Below are positions 34,678 to 45,113 of a stretch of 64,000 nt of DNA, piece by piece. Within the stretch, counting starts at the first letter, position 1, and each line of letters begins with the position of its first letter. Location of the stretch: the NCBI GenBank assembly GCA_014904845.1, contig MU119303.1, forward strand, positions 1-64,000. The letters are read 5' to 3'. The translations under genes and the position numbers were made by a program. Under the pieces are notes generated by a model. That model had not been told where the DNA came from, did no database searches, and saw only the letters and a program-made list of their open reading frames with translations. The DNA comes from Acephala macrosclerotiorum. Taxonomy: Eukaryota > Ascomycota > Leotiomycetes > Helotiales > Mollisiaceae.

Positions 34678-35160
34678 CTAGATTACAAAAAAAAGACAAC
34701 CTTTAAAGCACTTGATACAAATGTAATTGCTCCTCGCTTTCTCACTCGAAAAGCGATACAAAAGCTCGTTCGAAATCCACCAACTATCCTGAATCGGCAT
34801 CTGTAAAGCCAAATGTCTAACCATGCCAAGATCAGGAGCTGTCAACAGACCCTGCCCCCTCCCGAGGAATGTCATGGCTATTGAGTCTGAGATGCATAAG
34901 GTATCGATCTTGGCGTCGAATCAGAGAGATTGACGTTCGAGTCTGTCACCGAAACAGCGCCCGTAATGTGAGCATACGATATTGCGAGATTCTTTGCTGG
35001 TGTGGTAGAGGGAGTCGAGTGTGTTTGTGCAAGGTGATCGGGCCAGGATGTTGTTGTGATTGTGGTTGGTGATCTCGATGACTCGGGGTCCTGGAAGAGA
35101 GGTTTCCTAAATAGCCAAACGAAGCTCTGGTGGGAGCTTTGAGAAACAGGCGAAGGACAT
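34678..35160 (-). pseudogene. 2EXR-domain gene with two Trp-to-stop changes
   Basis: From ATG 35160 on the minus strand one frame of 161 codons runs to a stop at 34678. It begins MSFACFSKLPPELRLAI, then a stop (TAG, 35109-35107), then ETSLPGPRVIEIT. This is the hallmark of fungal 2EXR proteins, where the sequence reads LPPELRLxIWxxxLPGPRV, so TGG to TAG is clear. A second stop (TGA, 34923-34921) stands before FDAKIDTLCIS, again where the family has an aromatic or Trp. The middle part LDSLYHTSKESRNIV and the later LGMVRHLALQMPIQDSWW are typical. No frameshift. It ends early at a poly-T stretch (FFVI), shorter than usual, so the 3' end may also be damaged. Confidence 0.8.
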
Positions 35161-35665
35161 TATCGTTCCCGGAGTCTCAAAGCGGAGAATTGGAACTTGC
35201 CAAGAACAAAACGGGAAGTTCGCATTCAGTACATAAAATTCAATTTATAACCAGAAAAGCGTACAGTTTGTGAATCATGAAGGACTACACAAAAAGGTAT
35301 TCAGCTTGAATCACTCTACATAGTTGGAAGTTGATATCCTACGACGATCAAACAGCGAAGCAGTTGCGAGGCTAGACAGAAGAAAAGCAGCAGAATTGGA
35401 ACCTGAAAATCTAATCTAAATGTCCTGTATCTCTGCGGACAATCTGAAGACAACTAGTTTTCCTATCCACGGTGGTCGCGATGCAATCGCATGGCTTAAC
35501 TTCCATGATCAGCATCGCACCTTCCAACCTCGACATGGTGCTTACCAACGACAAATCCATCGGTCTCGACTGAAATGAACTAAGCTCCATCGTCTCCAAT
35601 CAGTCATCATCAAAAAGCAGGATTACAGTATCCGCTACGAATTAATATTCAGAAACTTGCACACC
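35161..35665. other. Intergenic, no supported gene
   Basis: A 62-codon minus-strand frame (35411-35599) lies upstream of the 2EXR relic and could be another exon, but no splice path is supported. Confidence 0.4.
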
Positions 35666-36160
35666 ATGGGTTGCTGCTCCTCCAGACCAGCATCCTTTAT
35701 CAAGCATCCGTACTCTTCAGCAGAACATCGCAAACAACAGGGACAAGCAAACAACGGTCAAGTTGATGGACCGGGCGAGGGGTTAAGAGGGACCCAGCTG
35801 GACAAAGTAAACAAGGGGTTTGATGCACATGTGAGGGAGAGCAGACAAGGCACAGAAAGTCCAGGGAGTGAAGAGGGTCAGTCACCTGCAAGATTCCAGG
35901 CAATTGTCCTAACTTTCACAGCTTCTCTACTCAATCTTGGTCCAGGAATGCTGCCAATGGGACGGACAGTACCAGAAAGAGAGTCGCTGGAACCAAGACG
36001 GACAATGACAATGTCACCAGAGCCGGCAGATCCAACCAGCCAGGAAGCACCAGTGTCGAAGTACTGCCCCATACCAAGGCACGGAGAGTATCAGGTCCGC
36101 GGATATCCCATCGGAGAAGGGACATTGGAGATCTGTCCTGCGTGTCGTGCGGTTGGGTAG
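35666..36160 (+). CDS. Small hypothetical protein with N-terminal MGCCSS lipidation signal
   Basis: ATG 35666 begins MGCCSSRPASF, a textbook N-myristoylation (Gly2) plus palmitoylation (Cys3, Cys4) sequence, so membrane anchoring is predicted. The frame of 164 residues is hydrophilic and ends CPACRAVG with a lone CxxC. A possible intron at 35877-35921 (GTCAGT, CCTAAC branch, TTTCACAG) is 45 bp and in frame, so both spliced (149 residues) and unspliced forms are readable. The only hydrophobic stretch (IVLTFTASLLNLGPG) lies partly in that intron. No family recognised. Confidence 0.6.
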   Translation: MGCCSSRPASFIKHPYSSAEHRKQQGQANNGQVDGPGEGLRGTQLDKVNKGFDAHVRESRQGTESPGSEEGQSPARFQAIVLTFTASLLNLGPGMLPMGRTVPERESLEPRRTMTMSPEPADPTSQEAPVSKYCPIPRHGEYQVRGYPIGEGTLEICPACRAVG

Positions 36161-36955
36161 TCAGATGTTCAGGCGGTGGGAGATGGAGTTGCGCGGGCAT
36201 TGGTAATGAATGGGTTCAAACCTCAATTAGTAGCTGGATGTGGGACATTATGAAATTCAGGTATTGGAAATGGCTTGAGGAAGAGAGAATGAACGTTATC
36301 TCTCCTCATTCCATTTTCCCAAGTCCAATGCCCTCAAAATAACCCTCAATATGTGGGACAATATATGACTTTGATCTAATAATTAAACAAATTCATAAAT
36401 AAAATTGAAACCCAAGTATTGAGAGGCATAGCATCAGATTGAACAGGACTTGACAATGTCACACAGACTTTGGGACATCGAAAAAGCCACGGGAGCACTC
36501 TTCTTGTGGCTACAAGATAATCTCAAGCTATTGCGTCAAGAACAGAACCGCTCGGCATTTTCGGCCTGGAAGCAAGTCAAAACTCTACTGCTCCTTTGTT
36601 CTCGTAATGTCCGACGCCAGCAGGGACATCAAGGCTCCTTTGGCGACTCTCGCAATGTGCTAACAACCAGACAATAGGAATCAAAACAAAACAAATATGG
36701 CGATGATGTGCTCTTGTCGTCTGACATCAAGAGGTAGAGCCCTCAGCGCCCTCGATCAGCGCCCCTAGTACCCGCAACGCCCCTGTGGAACTCCGCATCC
36801 CACTAACGAGACCCCTGTAGATAGATTGTCAGCGACCCCGCCACGCCACCAGCTTCATATTCATACATGCCCCTCCTTCAACAACTTCCCATAACCGCAA
36901 CTTCTTAACCACATCTCTTGAACTCTTGAAATTTTTCCAAAGACAATTAGGCAAC
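36161..36955. other. Intergenic, no supported gene
   Basis: Promoter region of the dioxygenase gene. A 75-codon plus-strand frame (36450-36677) is not supported by any domain. Confidence 0.4.
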
Positions 36956-37596
36956 ATGCTATCAACTCCTCTCAATCTGCCAAAATGGTAAGGCATCTCC
37001 AACCTGTTCAAAAGAGCTATGAGCTGATATGCACATAGGCTAGAAGAGAACTCCCACCTCCTCAAACCCCCAATCAACAACTACTGCGTGTACAACGAAG
37101 ATGTTACCGTCATGGTACTTTCTCCTAGACTCCATTGTCCGACGTTAGCTAAGGCTTCCAGATCGTAGGAGGACCCAACGCCCGAACCGACTACCACATC
37201 AACGAAACCGCCGAATGGTTCTACCAATATAAAGGCGCCATGCTCCTCAAGGTCGTTGACAACCACGAATTCAAAGACATAATCATCCACGAAGGTTGCA
37301 TGTTCCTCCTACCCCCAAACACGCCCCACAACCCAGTCAGATTCGCAAATACAGTTGGGATAGTGTTGGAACAGAAGAGGCCGGAGGGCAGTTTGGATAG
37401 ATTGAGATGGTATTGTACTAATTGCAAGGAGGTGGTTGATGAGCAGGCGTTTCATTGTACGGATTTGGGGACGCAGATTAAGGAGGCAGTTAATGGTTTT
37501 AGGGATAGTGAGGAGAGGAGGAGGTGTGGGAAGTGTGGGACTATGGCGGAGAGTGCACCGGGGCCTGGAGAAATCAAAGACCCGAATCTGGAGTAG
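36956..37596 (+). CDS. BNA1: 3-hydroxyanthranilate 3,4-dioxygenase
   Basis: Three exons, 36956-36987, 37039-37114 and 37162-37596, give 180 residues, the usual fungal length. Introns are 51 bp (GTAAGG...CATAG) and 47 bp (GTACTT...TTCCAG). The cupin core shows NARTDYHINETAEWFYQYKG and LPPNTPHNPVRF; H48, E54 and H92 are the expected Fe(II) ligands. The C-terminal rubredoxin-like iron site has C121-x2-C124 (WYCTNCKEV) and C158-x2-C161 (RCGKCG). It opens 3-hydroxyanthranilate to the quinolinate precursor in the kynurenine route from tryptophan to NAD. It is cytosolic. It converges with the FAHD1-like gene across about 180 bp. Confidence 0.95.
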
Positions 37597-37779
37597 AGAT
37601 GTTTGGGAAAGATGGGCTGCTTGGGGCTATGAGCGCAGTTGTGCGGAATTGTGTGGCATGCTGCGGAGGGAACCTGGAGAAAAGAGAGAAGAATGGGCAG
37701 CTGGACTGAACAAATTTTCGTCTCAGGAGCTTTTGATTTAGGGTATCCAATGTACAATATTCAACATGATATGTCCCTT

Positions 37780-38583
37780 CTATGTCTCCGCAAACTCATA
37801 TGTACTAGTCGACTCCTCAACCGCAACCTCAATCTTTGCGCCCTCCAACTCCTTTCCTCCAACCTTCAAGCCCGCACGCATAACATCTCCTGGCACGACT
37901 GGTCCCACACCCTTCGGCGTACCAGTCAAGATAATATCTCCCTTTTCCAAAGTCATAACCTTCGAGATGTCGCTGATTATGCGGGGGATTTGGAAAAGCA
38001 TCAATTCGGTGGAATCAGCTTGTCGATGTTCGTTGTTGACTGTGAGGTAGATATCGACTTTATGGGGATCTGGAATGTCGGATTTGGGAATTATGTCTGA
38101 GATTGGGAGGAAGGTATCGAAGCCCTTTGCAATGTCCCATGGGAGACCCTTCTTCTTTGCCTCGTTTTGTGCATTTCGTGCCGTCATGTCGATGCTCAAC
38201 GCATAGCCTATCCCAATCAATTAGCTATTATCCAAGTAATCAATTGGGAGGCAGACATACTCTCAATGGCATCCAAAGCACCCTTCTCATCACTCGCCTC
38301 CAGATTCTTAACTTGCTTCCCCATAATCAACGCCAGCTCAACCTCATAATGCAAATCCACACCCTTTGGTCTGACGACTGGTCCATCCCCTTTCAACAGG
38401 ATACTGCTCGGCGGCTTCAAGAAGAAGAATGGTTGCTTTGGTCTCTGGTTATTCAATTCCGTGACATGATCGCTGGACAAAACCAATTCATCAGCCTCGT
38501 CAAAAATGGGGGTCTAGAAAGAGAACATACGCATAATTCCTGCCAATGCAAACCACCTTCGATGCCTTCTTCAAGCTTGCCAT
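37780..38583 (-). CDS. Fumarylacetoacetate hydrolase-family protein (FAHD1/oxaloacetate decarboxylase-like)
   Basis: Three exons on the minus strand, 38583-38531, 38472-38261 and 38207-37780, give 230 residues. Introns are 58 bp (GTATGT...GTCCAG) and 53 bp (GTATGT...GGATAG). It starts MASLKKASKVVCIGRNYA; an upstream in-frame Met (38616, MSLIFRRGIAN) could add a mitochondrial-type leader. Family motifs are IGRNYADHVTELNN, PFFFLKPPSSIL, LHYEVELALIMGK (metal-binding Glu pair), SIDMTARNAQNEAKKKGLPW and GDIILTGTPKGVGPV. Length and motifs fit FAHD1 rather than the longer tyrosine-pathway FAH. Human FAHD1 is a mitochondrial acylpyruvase/oxaloacetate decarboxylase. Confidence 0.93.
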
Positions 38584-38983
38584 ATTTGCGATTCCTCTTC
38601 GAAAGATAAGGGACATGCTGGGCCAAAATGATCGAAGACGGGTAAATACCGTCTCATGTATGTGGTGTATGGAGGGATAGAGAACGAATGAATCGAAGAG
38701 CAAGGATTCTGCACCACAAAGCACGTCCTCACTGCGAAAGTGGACGAAAGTGGGGATTCTGGGGATCGCGGAGGCAAAAGGAGCGAGTTCCGATGGGGAA
38801 GAGCGGACGTGCACAAATCAGCGCAAAGAATTCAAACGATTTTCGCATTCAGCCATCAATCAGTCAGCCATCCATCCGAAGTGCATTGCATTGTCTCACA
38901 AAAATCTCGCACAAGCCATCATCATAAACATTCGATTTTGTATTCTTCAGCATCATCCTCTATTCCACATCGAGAGCAAGATC
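38584..38983. promoter_or_regulatory. Divergent promoter region
   Basis: 400 bp between the FAHD1-like gene (minus) and the hypothetical gene at 38,984 (plus). No specific element recognised. Confidence 0.45.
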
Positions 38984-39808
38984 ATGGCAGAAGGATTACA
39001 GATTGCGCAGGTAATTGCGGATTTGCAGAGCTTGCAGAGCGCGGTATGTCAACAGCGTCCCCTAAACACACTTGACTTGGAGAAGGGTGAGGCAATTTCT
39101 CCCCACCACCGTGTCGAGATGCCGATCCCCACACCATTTCTTTCTCCTCTCCTCTCCACGTCCCTCTCTATCCACCTTCCACCCTCTCCTCTGCACTCCA
39201 CTATCACCACCTCTTCTAACACATTCTCTTCCAGGCCCCCACAGCAGCAACAAACCTCCTCTCCGCCTCCAAAAATCCCCGTCCGTCCTTCAATTCGCAA
39301 TCCAACCCACGCCGCAAATCCTCCAGCGCAGTCCCCCGAGCCGAAGCCCAAACCTCCCGTTTCGATAAACTAGGTCGAAGAATCGTAGTCCCGCGTTCTA
39401 GCCCCGGGACTGCTACTCCACCTAGTTTACCTAGGAGCGCGAGCTCGTTTTCGAGGTTTGATAATGGACGGGGGAATGGGGGGAGTGCGTATGCGAGCAG
39501 GACGGGGAGTGGGGTCGGGACACCTGTTGAGGAGGTACGTTGTTGCGTTCTCTTCTTGAAGACGTTACCTGTTGTTTGGTGGTAGATGAGGATTTAGGCT
39601 AACTCGTAGGATTTAGACACCAGACGAAGACATGAAGCGAGCAAAGACCCTTCTGGAACTCTTCGAGATGAGAGGGAAGTTCAAACAGATGGGCGACACG
39701 GGGTTAACGAGAGCGAAGCAACGAGTTGATAACATTGTTGACAAGTACGCGAAGATGGATTTGGAGGAGAGGGAAAAGGCTGCTAAGGCGAGACATCTTG
39801 GTGCTTGA
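38984..39808 (+). CDS. Conserved-looking small hypothetical protein
   Basis: Three exons, 38984-39043, 39235-39534 and 39617-39808, give 183 residues with all joins in phase 0. Intron 1 is 191 bp (GTATGT...TTCCAG), intron 2 is 82 bp (GTACGT, GGCTAACTC branch, TTTAG). It begins MAEGLQIAQVIADLQSLQSA, a short helix. The middle is basic and Ser/Pro/Gly-rich (FDKLGRRIVVPRSSPGTATP). The C-terminus is a charged helix (DMKRAKTLLELFEMRGKFKQ ... VDNIVDKYAKMDLEEREKAA), likely a coiled coil. Short helical ends around a disordered basic centre suggest a complex subunit, but I do not recognise it. Confidence 0.75.
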
Positions 39809-40376
39809 TTTCAAATTCGTTAGTTTTGAAGTACGGAAACGGTTTGGGACAATGATGGGACGGAAGAGACGCAAAGGCAACACGTTCGAGGTTTGAGTTC
39901 GGAGGAGTTTGAGCATGGAGTACGGTAATGACCTGGGACAATGATAGGATGGGAAAGGACTATTAGTGGGATGGTAATTGATCGGCTGGCAACAGAATTA
40001 CCGGCGTTTGGAATATACCCTTAGGTTTGTCTCGGCAGGATGGAAAAAAGCTTTTAATCATTAATGGAGTCCTCAAGACGTATATGAGAATACGGGTAGG
40101 TTGAAGAGGTTCTAATTACTAGTGACAATATTGGCAATGGCCAGAGTGTCTCCGATTCGACCTTATCGGTGCTTTACAATCTCGCGTTCCGACACAATGG
40201 TGTTTGACCCTACGCATATGACGAATGAGCCGACGAGTTCGTTTTGAGATGAACGGGCATTGGTCACGTACTTCTGCTTGACAACTTGTTGCAACCTCAT
40301 CCAACTCCCTCTCTACATTCACACCCCATTCTACCTCCTGGAGCCGCTGCCGTAAGCATTGGCTCTGCCGTCGTTG
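39809..40376. other. Convergent intergenic region
   Basis: 3' flanks of the genes on both sides. A 67-codon minus-strand frame (40119-40322) is unsupported. Confidence 0.45.
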
Positions 40377-42056
40377 TCACATCGGAATAGGTACCGGCGC
40401 AGGCACGGGTACCCTTGGAGGCGTTGGAGCCTTTGGTGCCTTGATTCCTGCTGCTTCTGTGAGGCCTTGCACATCAGGCATAATGTCCACCCCATTTGAA
40501 ATCAACTTGACGGCTTCTTTGACCGGTCCTGCAAGTTGCCTTCCTAAGATGACAGCTAGGACAGGCTTCCTCAGAATGACTCTCCGGCCCTTTCGCATGA
40601 AACGTGAACCTTTGTTCATTACCCGCTTTGCTTTCCCAACTCTCGGCGGGTCTGTCGGCGCAGGCAGGTTTCCAGTTGCGTCAATAGGAACTCCAGTCAC
40701 TGCAGGGGCTGCGGATCCAGATACAACATTTCCAGGTAATTTTGGAGCTGCTGGTAATCCCGCTATACCGTTTATAGTGGCTGGCAAACCTGCGGATCCT
40801 GGACCATCATTTGTCCCACCCACAAAATGTACCTGAGTTGTTGGAATTTCAGCCTTTCTACTGGCAAGAGTGCCACCAGCAACAACGGGCAGGGGTTCTC
40901 CAATAACTCCAGTACCATGAACATAACTATCTCTCCCCGCATCTCTTTTTGAACCAATTGTCATCTCGCAGGGCTCAAAAACGTCATATGACTTCTCGCA
41001 ATTGCTTCCACGGAACGCCCTAGGTGGTCCATTGAGATCGTAAATCGGTACTCGCTCGCCCACGGAAGTATCGCTCCTTGGGCTCATACAGCAATCCGGA
41101 AGCGGTGCCCGTGGGTCGACATTCTCTACATAAGACTCTCGTGGACCGTCATGGGACATGCCTGTATTATCCGGCCGAATCGGGGACTCTCGGGCTGTTA
41201 CCATGGCTGTGGTGTATCCACTATCGTCACCACCTGAACAGTCAAGAGGGTCCGCCGAGATTATGGGCCGTTGAACATACTGCTTCTTTTCGAGACCAAG
41301 CGCAAATGGGTCAGAAAATCTAGAGCGAGGAGTAAGAGGTTGTCTCTCTTGGACATGAGCTGTAGAGCAGCAAGGACCAGATGGAGGCGAGGTAATTTCG
41401 AAACGAGGGAGGTCTTGCAGCTGAATGTCTGAATAGCGTGGGCCATCCAAATTGCCCGAGTCAAGAGGAGGAATGCTATCCAGGGAGCGCTGATCAACCA
41501 TTGGTGCAGCTGGGTATCCTCCAATTGGACTGTCTGGTTCTTCTTGTACAAGGCCTCGAACACTGGTATTGAAGGATTCGATGCTCGTGATGCCGAATTT
41601 AGCAAGGCGTTTAGGGGAATCTGGAAGTGGAGGTAGGTTGTCTTCTATGTCTGGTCCACAAACCGAGCAGTCAGGGGCAAGAGGCGACGAAGGAAGTTGA
41701 GGATTGATATCGAGACCAATCTCTTCTCCCGAGCCATCAGGTGGCGTCGGAAGTTGTCCGTATGCCTTGAAGACCACTTCCTCCTCAGCCCTTGTAAGCT
41801 TGTTATCTGTGCTTGGGACAGACATTGCCTCTATGTTCCTGGCGGAGTGGAGGGAATGGGGACTGCAAAATTCGATTTCGGCGTAGCACGCAGGAGTTGC
41901 TGGTCGTTTGACGATAGAGACTCTTCGAACTAGACCATCGACTGTAGATATATCGGATGACTCAAATTCAGCTTGAATGGTGGGAGCTGGGTGAGGAACT
42001 CGAGCTGGAACGAGACGTCGCTTGGGGAGAGGTCTGCGATTGATCAATGTCGACAA
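40377..42056 (-). CDS. Hypothetical Pro-rich protein, 5' end unresolved
   Basis: One long minus-strand frame, about 559 codons, ending PAPVPIPM at 40377. The frame opens near 42056 without an ATG: the first codon read is TTG, and a stop lies just upstream. The true start is therefore in an upstream exon (a CGCAG acceptor lies near 42,035) or at the internal Met of MSVPSTDNKLTRAEEEVVF. The protein is hydrophilic and Pro/Ser-rich, with TPPRVPVPAPVPIP at the end and a more hydrophobic patch (KPVLAVILGRQLAGPVKEAV) near the C-terminus. Probably largely disordered; no domain recognised. Confidence 0.65.
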   Translation of the reverse strand: MSTLINRRPLPKRRLVPARVPHPAPTIQAEFESSDISTVDGLVRRVSIVKRPATPACYAEIEFCSPHSLHSARNIEAMSVPSTDNKLTRAEEEVVFKAYGQLPTPPDGSGEEIGLDINPQLPSSPLAPDCSVCGPDIEDNLPPLPDSPKRLAKFGITSIESFNTSVRGLVQEEPDSPIGGYPAAPMVDQRSLDSIPPLDSGNLDGPRYSDIQLQDLPRFEITSPPSGPCCSTAHVQERQPLTPRSRFSDPFALGLEKKQYVQRPIISADPLDCSGGDDSGYTTAMVTARESPIRPDNTGMSHDGPRESYVENVDPRAPLPDCCMSPRSDTSVGERVPIYDLNGPPRAFRGSNCEKSYDVFEPCEMTIGSKRDAGRDSYVHGTGVIGEPLPVVAGGTLASRKAEIPTTQVHFVGGTNDGPGSAGLPATINGIAGLPAAPKLPGNVVSGSAAPAVTGVPIDATGNLPAPTDPPRVGKAKRVMNKGSRFMRKGRRVILRKPVLAVILGRQLAGPVKEAVKLISNGVDIMPDVQGLTEAAGIKAPKAPTPPRVPVPAPVPIPM

Positions 42057-42689
42057 GATCAGGCTAGGTCAAGAGCAGACCTCGCCAAGTAACTATGCCT
42101 AGCAATACATGACAGAGGAATAGACGTAGACGTATACAGTTGACGGGGTCAAACGAGCGACGTTGCTGCAACAGCAACAGTAAAGAGGTATGAATACAAA
42201 TAGAGGAGGTGGCGATGAGCGCGCGCGAAAGAGCGATAGCTGCAAAAGCAGTGATAGAAATGAAAAGAAGAGCAGGAGAACACGGTGCATACGTCTCGGA
42301 GAGGCAATCGCGACATTCGTACCTGCCCTTGCAGCAGTCCTAGACATTGTCAACATTTTGGGTTGCTGCTTCTTCCAATTCCAATGTTCCGAGCCATCGC
42401 AATACTTGGTAGTGAATCTGCATGTTAAGCACTACCCTTCAACTGTTGTAGAGAATACATTATAGTTGTATCCAGCCTCCGGAGACAGACTTCCGCTTGA
42501 GTAGGATTGGAGTTGACTGAATGAGTTGAGATTCGAAATGTGGCGTTCTCAAGCCCCAAAGCGGATCCTTGCTAGCCGACAGCCTCGTGACGAAATCGCC
42601 AATGTTTTGCATACAGGAACCCTTTTGCTCGATCTCCCTCCTTCGCAACCACACAATTACCGCACGCAGATTGCTTGACATCTTCAAAG
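42057..42689. other. Intergenic, divergent
   Basis: Promoter region shared by the Pro-rich gene (minus) and the SR gene (plus). It may contain the missing first exon of the Pro-rich gene: ATG 42356 followed by a GTACGA donor is one candidate, but no join in phase was found. Confidence 0.4.
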
Positions 42690-44516
42690 ATGGCGACCGG
42701 CGTGGACGCAAAGCTCTTGAAGTCGACGAAGTTTCCTCCTGAGTTTAGTCAGAAGGTTGACATGGAGAAGGTCAACTTAGAAGTCATGAAGAAGTTGGTA
42801 CCCTCCAACCCTGGTTTATGCGCACGGAACTGACCGCAATTACTCTCGCAGATGGATTGCTGGCAAAATTTCAGAGATCTTAGGGAGTGAAGATGACGTC
42901 GTGATCGAATTGTGCTTCAATCTTATTGAAGGCTCTCGTCATGTACGTGGTTCGCCGTTTACAACATTGCACTAGCTAATTTGGGTCACAGCCTGATATC
43001 AAAAAGCTTCAAATCCAGCTGACCGGGTTCCTCGACAAAGATACCGCGAAATTCTGCAAAGAGCTTTGGTCATTATGTTTAAGTGCTCAATCAAATCCTC
43101 AAGGTGTCCCGAAGGAGTTGCTCGAAGCCAAGAAGCTGGAGCTTATCCAAGAGAAGGTCTGTACTGCCAACTATTTATGTTCAAGGTCAGTCTGACAAGA
43201 TTCCAGATCGATGCCGAAAAAGCCGCAGAAGTGTCAAGGATGCGACGAGAAGACGAACAGCGCCGTGAACGTGAAATCAATAATGTTAGAAACCGCGAAC
43301 GAGGTGACCGTGGCCGTGGTGGAAGAGGGGGGCGAGGGGGAGACAGCTGGAGAGGCGGACGCGGAGACAGAGATGGTGGACGAGGCGACAGAGACTTTGA
43401 TCGTGGGGGAGGTAGAGGGTTTGACCGACGCGGGCCACGCGATTCGAGATCACCACGTCGTCGAGACTCCAGAGAACGAGACTCATATCGAGGCGGGCCA
43501 AGAGAGTCAGATACCTACGTGCCTGCTGGAAGGGGTGGTCCAAGACGCAATGATCGCAATGATCGGAGGAGGCCTTCTCCATCGCCATCTCGATCACGGT
43601 CTGCTTCACGATCAGAGACAGGATCCCGCTCACCACCTCGCCGACGCCGTCGTTCTCCATCTCCGCGTCGTCGTTCTAGATCGCCAGACAGACGTGGTAA
43701 TACATACCGAGGACGTGGAGGCAGAGGCAGAGGCAGGAGTCCTGATCGTGGACCGCGTCGGCGATCACCTTCCCCCTCATCGTCTCGTTCTCGTTCCCCA
43801 AGGCGTACCACGCGCAGAAGATCCATATCTTCGTCGGCCAGCGCATCTCCTCCACCACGAGCTCGCAGGTCTCGCCGTAACTCGAGCTCAAGATCTAGAT
43901 CTCCGTCGAGTTCAAGGAGCAGAACACCACGAAGAAGGGTGTCACGCAGCAGAGAAAGGGCAGCATCGACACCAACACCGGCAACAGATGAGGATATGAC
44001 CGAAGCTCGTAGGGGTGATGATAGCGAACGTCGGCTAACTCGAGGCAACAGCCGAAGTATCACTCCACCACGACGCCGTAGAAGTCGGTCCAGAAGCTCA
44101 AGCCGCGGAGGAGGAACAAGGAAGCGCCGTCGGTCTATACAGAGATATGAACCGGCAAGCAAGAGACGTCGAAACACTTCTTCTGTCTCTGCACCTGAGG
44201 ATAGAAGAGTCAGAAAGGCTGATTCTGATGACGAAGGCGATAGGGCACCTCCGAGACGTGACAGTGAAGACAGCAGACTTGCTGCAACGGACGAGTCCAA
44301 CGAGGTTGGTAGAGCTTCGTAAAATCAGAGTGGTACTTTTCATTTCCGGCAGCCTATTCTTCTAAGATGCTTTCCTAGGCTGACATTTGATCGCACTAGA
44401 AGCAAGACCCGCGAAAACAAGCAAACTTGCTTAAGGAGAAGCTGCTTCGGGAGAAGATCAAGAAGATGAGGACTTTAAGTACCGACTCTATGAATGCTCA
44501 GGCTAACGCTCGATGA
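42690..44516 (+). CDS. PWI-domain SR protein, SRRM1-like splicing coactivator
   Basis: Five exons, 42690-42793, 42852-42942, 42992-43156, 43207-44304 and 44403-44516, give 523 residues. The N-terminal PWI domain reads FPPEFSQKVDMEKVNLEVMK, then W-I-A-G-K-I-S-E-I-L, DDVVIELCFNLIEGSRHPD and LQIQLTGFLDKDTAKFCKEL. Then come an RGG-rich part (GDRGRGGRGGRGGDSW) and a long Arg/Ser region with many RSRSPS and RRRSRSPD units. The tail KQANLLKEKLLREKIKKMR is also a hallmark of SRRM1 homologues and needs the last intron (44305-44402). The protein should act in the nucleus, binding RNA and bridging splicing factors. The first donor, GTTGGT, is unusual, as is the last (GTTGGT). Confidence 0.92.
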
Positions 44517-45113
44517 GGACCTTCTTTCGGTTTCATAAAGTTTATGGTTCAGCATTTGCATAGCGGGTGTTGTTGGCTGGATATTAATGGTAGAATGAAT
44601 CTCATTTTTGCAATACAGGCTCTTGCCTTTAATGACAGGAAACTAGGTGACCTGCAATCTAAATACCTTCGTGCACGTTCAGATTTTTGACGTGAACTGT
44701 TAATTCCTCTCAAAGACCAGGTAACCTAACGCCTCGATCTAGACTTTAAATCAAACACTTTTCCTATAAGTTGCTAGATGTCTCACTCTGAATTTCCCAG
44801 GATATCTGGGACATTCCAGCCAGCCCTTTCATCGAGTAGAGGTTCATCTCAAGTCGCTTCTTGACCCCCGCGCTATAATTCCAGTAGCCAATCAGATGCG
44901 GCCCGACAGCGTAAGGCTGAGAGTCTGCCTCAACCGCGTTCCTTCCAAATACACACAATTCTTTTTAGTCAAGGAAAGCGCATCCTGCATAACTCTTCAT
45001 AAGTAAACCCTCAAGCTATAATCACCTCTACAATATCCTAGAACCTTTGGGACATCCACTAACACGTTGCAACTAGCCTCCCTACCACTATAACAACTCC
45101 CTCTACCAACAAC
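44517..45113. other. Intergenic, no supported gene
   Basis: 3' flank of the SR gene and promoter of EAF6; nothing else seen. Confidence 0.45.

Noticed and set aside
36450..36677. 75-codon frame upstream of the dioxygenase gene
   Set aside because: No domain, no signal, and it lies in a probable promoter region.
43211..44300. Long second-frame (43211-43999) and antisense (43515-44300) open frames over the SR gene
   Set aside because: RS/RGG-rich codon runs (CGx, AGx) keep other frames open; the PWI gene in the first frame is well supported by domain and splice evidence.
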